From Cardiocondyla obscurior (lineage: Eukaryota; Arthropoda; Insecta; Hymenoptera; Formicidae), in the NCBI RefSeq assembly GCF_019399895.1, contig NC_091873.1:814001-878000 (forward strand): DNA of 64,000 nucleotides. The letters are read 5' to 3'. Positions 59,595 through 64,000 of this stretch are shown in pieces. Below the pieces are notes generated by a model that was not told where the DNA came from, did not search any database, and saw only the letters and a list, made by a program, of their open reading frames with translations. How positions within the stretch are numbered: position 1 is the first letter of the stretch; each line of letters begins with the position of its first letter. The position numbers were made by a program, and so were the translations under genes.

Positions 59595-62500
59595 ATGACA
59601 ATGGGATTTTTAAAAGATCTGTTGCTAATAATCGGAGTACTTTTTTTAGTTTTAAATGTCGCCAAGTGCGTTGACGATGTCAATGAAACATTGAATGGCG
59701 ACCCAGAGATCGGTATAAGCGAAAACAATGTCACATCGATCTTTTTAAACAAGAATTTCAATGAGAAAACGAACGAAGAGCAGCGTTACTGGTACGAGCA
59801 TCTAGACGCTGCGAACAAAATGCTGAAGAACAAGGCAGACATTCTGTCTCGTCTTTTCAAGATGCACATAGATCAATTGCGGAATAAAACCAATCAGGTA
59901 AACTAAAATATAGAAATTTTTATATATTTTAATTTTTGCTTTTAATAAAATTTTAGAGAAATAAAGCGTATCGAAAGTAGATATCCAAGCTTATTTAATT
60001 GGATATTTCAGTTTAATTCAAATCCATCTACGATTTGATATCAGGTGGAAATGGTGTTCTTGGTGGACGCGTCCGGCTCAATAGGCGCGGAGAATTTTCG
60101 CAGCGAGCTAAACTTTGTGACAAAACTCTTGTCAGATTTTACTGTAGATGCGACGGCTGCACGAATTGCTCTGGTTACTTTCGGTGGTCGAGGCAACGTG
60201 CACCGTAACGTCGACCAGATTTCCAAACCTGGACCCAACGACCATAAATGTTATTTGCTCAACAAACAATTTACCAATGTCACCTACAGTGGCGGAGGAA
60301 CTTATACGCGCGGCGCCCTTCTTGAGGCCCTTGTAAGTTTTGGAAATTCCATTCATTAATAATAAAGCGATTTATTCAAGTCGCAACGACAATAGAAAGT
60401 CGATCAAAATATGTTATAAATCGTTTAATCGGCAATTTTTGCTGTTTATAAGGCAATTCTTGAGAAAGGCCGCGAAACGGCAAATAAAGTGGTATTCTTG
60501 ATAACTGACGGCTTCAGCAACGGCGGTGACCCACGACCTGCGGCCGGTCTACTAAAAAACACGGGTGCAACCGTGTTTACGTTTGGTATACGCACGGGCA
60601 ACGTGGAAGAGCTCTATGACATCGCCAGTCATCCCGGATACACGCACAGTTACCTCTTAGACAGTTTCGTGGAATTCGAGGCTTTGGCACGACGCGCTTT
60701 GCATCGCGGTGGGGTTTCTTTCCGTGCAAAAGTACTAAAGATATGAAATCTAATAGAAATTAGTTGAGTGATAAATTTATGTTTTTTTCCAGATTTAAAG
60801 ACTGGGCAATACGTGGCTGTAACTCTGCCAACCGATTGCAATAGCCTTTGTTCGAATAGCGTAGCGAACGAAACCTGCTGTGACGATTTGGCGACTTGCA
60901 CTTGCGGTACCGCAACTGGTCATTACGCTTGTATCTGTCCACTGGGCTATTTCGGATCTGGTCTCAAAGGCTCTTGCCAACGTAAATTGATACCAGCAAA
61001 CAAATTTGAATTATCGCTTATTGATGGATTTATAAATTATTAAGTCTTTTATTCTAAAAGTTATACCGTTTTCTATATGCCCGCAACAGCTTGTCCGAAC
61101 GGAACGTATGCTTTGGAGAACATTTCTGGAGATTCCACCTCTGCTTGCGTACCTTGTCCAGATGCGAACCACGTTGTCGTCAAAGTACCTGCTACTTCGG
61201 TGGTTGACTGCGTGTGCGCCTCTGGATTCACTACGGACGGTTATAAATGCGAAGGTAATTTATTGCACAATGCATGATAAACTTAATTAGAAAGACGTCA
61301 AAATCTACTTATGTACAAAGTTATTTATGTGCTAAAGTAAATATATGTTTTTCAGCTATAACATGCCCGAAATTGAAAATCCCGGAAAACGGATATCTGG
61401 TAAAGGCGAGTGCCTGTAGTAACGTGGTGCATGCGGCGTGCGGCATAAGATGCAGAATCGGGTTTCACCTCACGGGTGATAGCATCCGACTTTGCGGCAA
61501 AGACGGTACTTGGTCTGGTAACGAGCCGCAATGCTTGTGTAAGTAAAAAATTGGATATTTAAAGAGAAAATTTGAATGATGTATTTTTAATTATACATGT
61601 TATAGTGAAGACATGTCCGGCTTTACGCGCACCGACGCATGGTCGCGTGAAGTGCGAGCACGACGAAGATTATCAACATCAATTTAAAGAGAATTCTACC
61701 GTGTATCCAATCGACACGCGCTGCCAATTCCGCTGTGACGTCGGTTATCAGCTTCGCGGTAGTAAGGTGCGCAATTGTCTGCCGTTATCTCGTTGGGACG
61801 GTTTGAAGGTTACTTGTCAAGGTAAAGAGAATATAACGTTTGAATTATTCTGTGCTTATTAAAAAAATTATCAAAATATTATATAATTTTATTAAAAATA
61901 TTATATATTATATAAAATCTTATATTTTACGGTAGCTGTGAAATGCGAACCTTTACCACAAATTGTAAATGGCGAGATCACTCCGGAAATTTGCATCGGA
62001 CCAGGGAAGGTACCTTTTGCTACCCACTGTATGATTGCCTGTAACGAGGGCTTGGTACTAGAAGGACCTACCAATAGATCATGCATCGGACGCACGGGAA
62101 TTTGGTCTCAGCGCCATAGCATCAATCGTTGCGTAGGTTAATATCGAAATAAATTTTTTTACAGAAGAAATACTTTTTAGCTTTTGTAAGGGCAAAATTA
62201 TAATATAATAAAATATTTTGGACGCAATGTGTAGACAAAACACCACCTTCCTTGGAGTGTCCGGCTGAGATTGTCAAAGAGACTGCAAAGGGTCAAGGTT
62301 ACGCGTATGTAAACTGGACAGTTCCCGAGGTAACTGATAACGTGGATACATCGCCGATTCTGTGGACGAAACCGCATATCGTCTTACCCTGGAAAGCTAA
62401 GATTGGCACGCGCATAGTCGTGTACGTGGCGCAAGATGCGAGCGGCAATAAAGCCAGATGCAAATTTAAAATTAAAGTTCTCGGTAAATTATGTAATTTT

Positions 62501-63986
62501 AACAAAGCCGATATTTGAGATTTAAGAAACGCGTTTGATGTTAAAAAAAATCGATAGAAGAGAATGAATGTTTCTTTCAATATTTTATAGATAAGGAACC
62601 ACCAACAATCGAGAACTGCGTTGATCCACCGACGTTTTATACCGATCTCGGCTTTGCAAACGTGACGTGGGACGAGCCAGTTTTTTACGACAATTCGAGA
62701 ATCTTTGTACAAGTTAATCAGAGTCATGAATCTGGAAAGAGTCTTTTTCCTGTTGGCCGTACTAAGGTCTTCTATAACGCGACCGACAAGTACGGTAATC
62801 GGGCAAGTTGCGTATTGAACATTACAGTAGAAGGTGCATATTCTTTCGTTAACAACTGTTGAATATTGTATGTACATAACAATATTATTATCGTATGATT
62901 TTTTTTAGATAAATGCAAAAGTTTAAAGATACCCACAAATGGTCGGCTAAACTGTTCTTCGTCAGGCGATCGCGATATACAATGCGTTGTGGCTTGCGAA
63001 GATGGTTATGATTTTGCGATTAAACCACTAAATTTTGATATGGTAAACGGTGAGCTACTGTTGAGATGTAACTCTAGCAGTCACATGTGGGATGTTAATT
63101 ATCTGCCAGAATGTTTAGGTATTTATTTTTAATTGATTAAGTCGTCGTTTATGGATTTTAAATGATATGTTAAATCTATAAAAGTTTTGATTTTCTCTGT
63201 TGATTAGAAACGCAAATGCCACAGACAGTGTCTCAGGAGGGAAACGTGATATTACAAAGTAACGGAAGCGAGATATGCAACAATCAATCTGTTCTTCACG
63301 AAGTGAGTGTTTTTATATCACATATAATAATATTAATTTACAAAAATAAGTACTAATTTTTAAATAATATTGTTATTTTTACATAGTTGAGCGAGCATAT
63401 TGCTAACGATTTGAAATTGAAGTTATTGGGAATGTGTGATAATGATATTGAGTGCGATTTAATTAGGTTTGATCCTAAGTGCGAAGATGATTCTTCGTTA
63501 TTAAAAAATTTTGAAGACAATCTGATAAGAAAACGAAGATTTGACATTGATTCGTACGAAAAAGTTCGATCCTTCGATATCTCTAGAAATACCGAAACAG
63601 TAATGTTTAAAAGATTGAAACGCATAATTAGATTAAACTACGAGTCAAATAAAAATACTACTAGATTTAAAAGGAAAAAAGATAAAATTGAAATCAAGTT
63701 CAAGTTTATAGGTAAGAAATAAATTTTAGATTTTATGATGTGATTTTATAATACTTACAAAAATCTCCTGTAGGTAGGATAATCGAGGAGAATTTTGAAA
63801 ATCCAAAACAAGGAGTGCAAAAACTGCGGGAGAAGATTGACGCAATGGCGCAGCTGGGAAAATTGAACTTGTTTGACAATAAAACCAATCAAGAAATTGC
63901 GAAACTCGCTTTAAATTTACATCTCGTATTCGAGAAGCCGGAAGAACTTTGTGATCTCGGAAGTATGTTGAAGGGACACAGTTGCG
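59595..63986 (+). CDS. SVEP1: SVEP1-like extracellular protein (VWA, sushi and HYR domains), 5' part
   Basis: Fourteen exons lie in the window: 59595-59897, 60045-60332, 60453-60708, 60793-60981, 61090-61254, 61356-61538, 61606-61821, 61936-62136, 62235-62483, 62591-62833, 62909-63118, 63208-63302, 63387-63711 and 63774-63986. They encode 1045 residues and the gene continues past the edge. A signal peptide (LLLIIGVLFLVLNVAKC) is followed by a von Willebrand A domain with a complete metal site (VDASGS, GGGTYT, LITDG). Then come an EGF-like Cys-rich exon, an ephrin-receptor-type Cys repeat, three sushi domains (one per exon), two HYR domains (one per exon, each opening DK-x-PP), a fourth sushi exon and a basic linker with a possible furin site RKRR. 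This order matches SVEP1 in vertebrates, a large adhesive matrix protein that binds integrin alpha-9/beta-1 and acts in lymphatic development. The start is the first ATG after an in-frame stop. Confidence 0.9.
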
Positions 63987-64000
63987 GTAAGTCCGAAAAG

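Overview
The window is eukaryotic, intron-rich, AT-rich insect DNA, most likely hymenopteran. I base that on the short AT-rich introns, the many (AT)n microsatellites, the insect-type homologues, and a selenoprotein-P-like gene with no selenocysteine or cysteine where the redox centre should be (Hymenoptera are known to have lost selenoproteins). The order is an inference; no species is claimed. Eleven protein genes could be assembled exon by exon. In ten of them the exon lengths sum to a whole number of codons from ATG to stop, and all introns but one are GT-AG; the eleventh runs off the right edge.

Layout from left to right: TMEM120/TACAN (+, 1065-3108); TSPO translocator protein (+, 4903-7058); the autophagy kinase Atg1/ULK (-, 8035-12512); a shared GC-rich upstream region, then Srrm234, the SRRM2/3/4-type splicing factor (+, 14144-28696); mitochondrial branched-chain aminotransferase (-, 32376-35672); an empty AT-rich gap; carboxypeptidase D/silver with four repeat units (-, 40299-48604); NSRP1 (+, 49102-50346); PGAM5 (-, 50828-52756); SHQ1 (+, 53084-55608); a selenoprotein P N-domain protein (-, 56114-58450); and the 5' part of an SVEP1-like VWA/sushi/HYR protein (+, 59595 to beyond the end).

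The genes are not a functional cluster. They are mostly housekeeping genes, and four pairs are head-to-head: Atg1/Srrm234, CPD/NSRP1, PGAM5/SHQ1 and the SelP-like gene/SVEP1. PGAM5 and SHQ1 have only about 330 bases between their start codons, which suggests a shared promoter. Two genes act in splicing (Srrm234, NSRP1), one in H/ACA snoRNP assembly (SHQ1), and four act in or on mitochondria or their turnover (TSPO, BCAT, PGAM5, Atg1).

The most interesting locus is Srrm234. It has two competing last exons in the same phase. The near one adds a short basic tail. The far one, 1.6 kb downstream, encodes the eMIC (enhancer of microexons) domain that in animals drives neural microexon inclusion. 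A 162-base foldback MITE sits between them, and a candidate alternative first exon would replace the cwf21 domain. Also notable are CPD with two live and two dead catalytic units plus a read-through short isoform, a tandem exon duplication in Atg1, the redox-dead SelP-domain protein, and a GC-AG intron in SHQ1.
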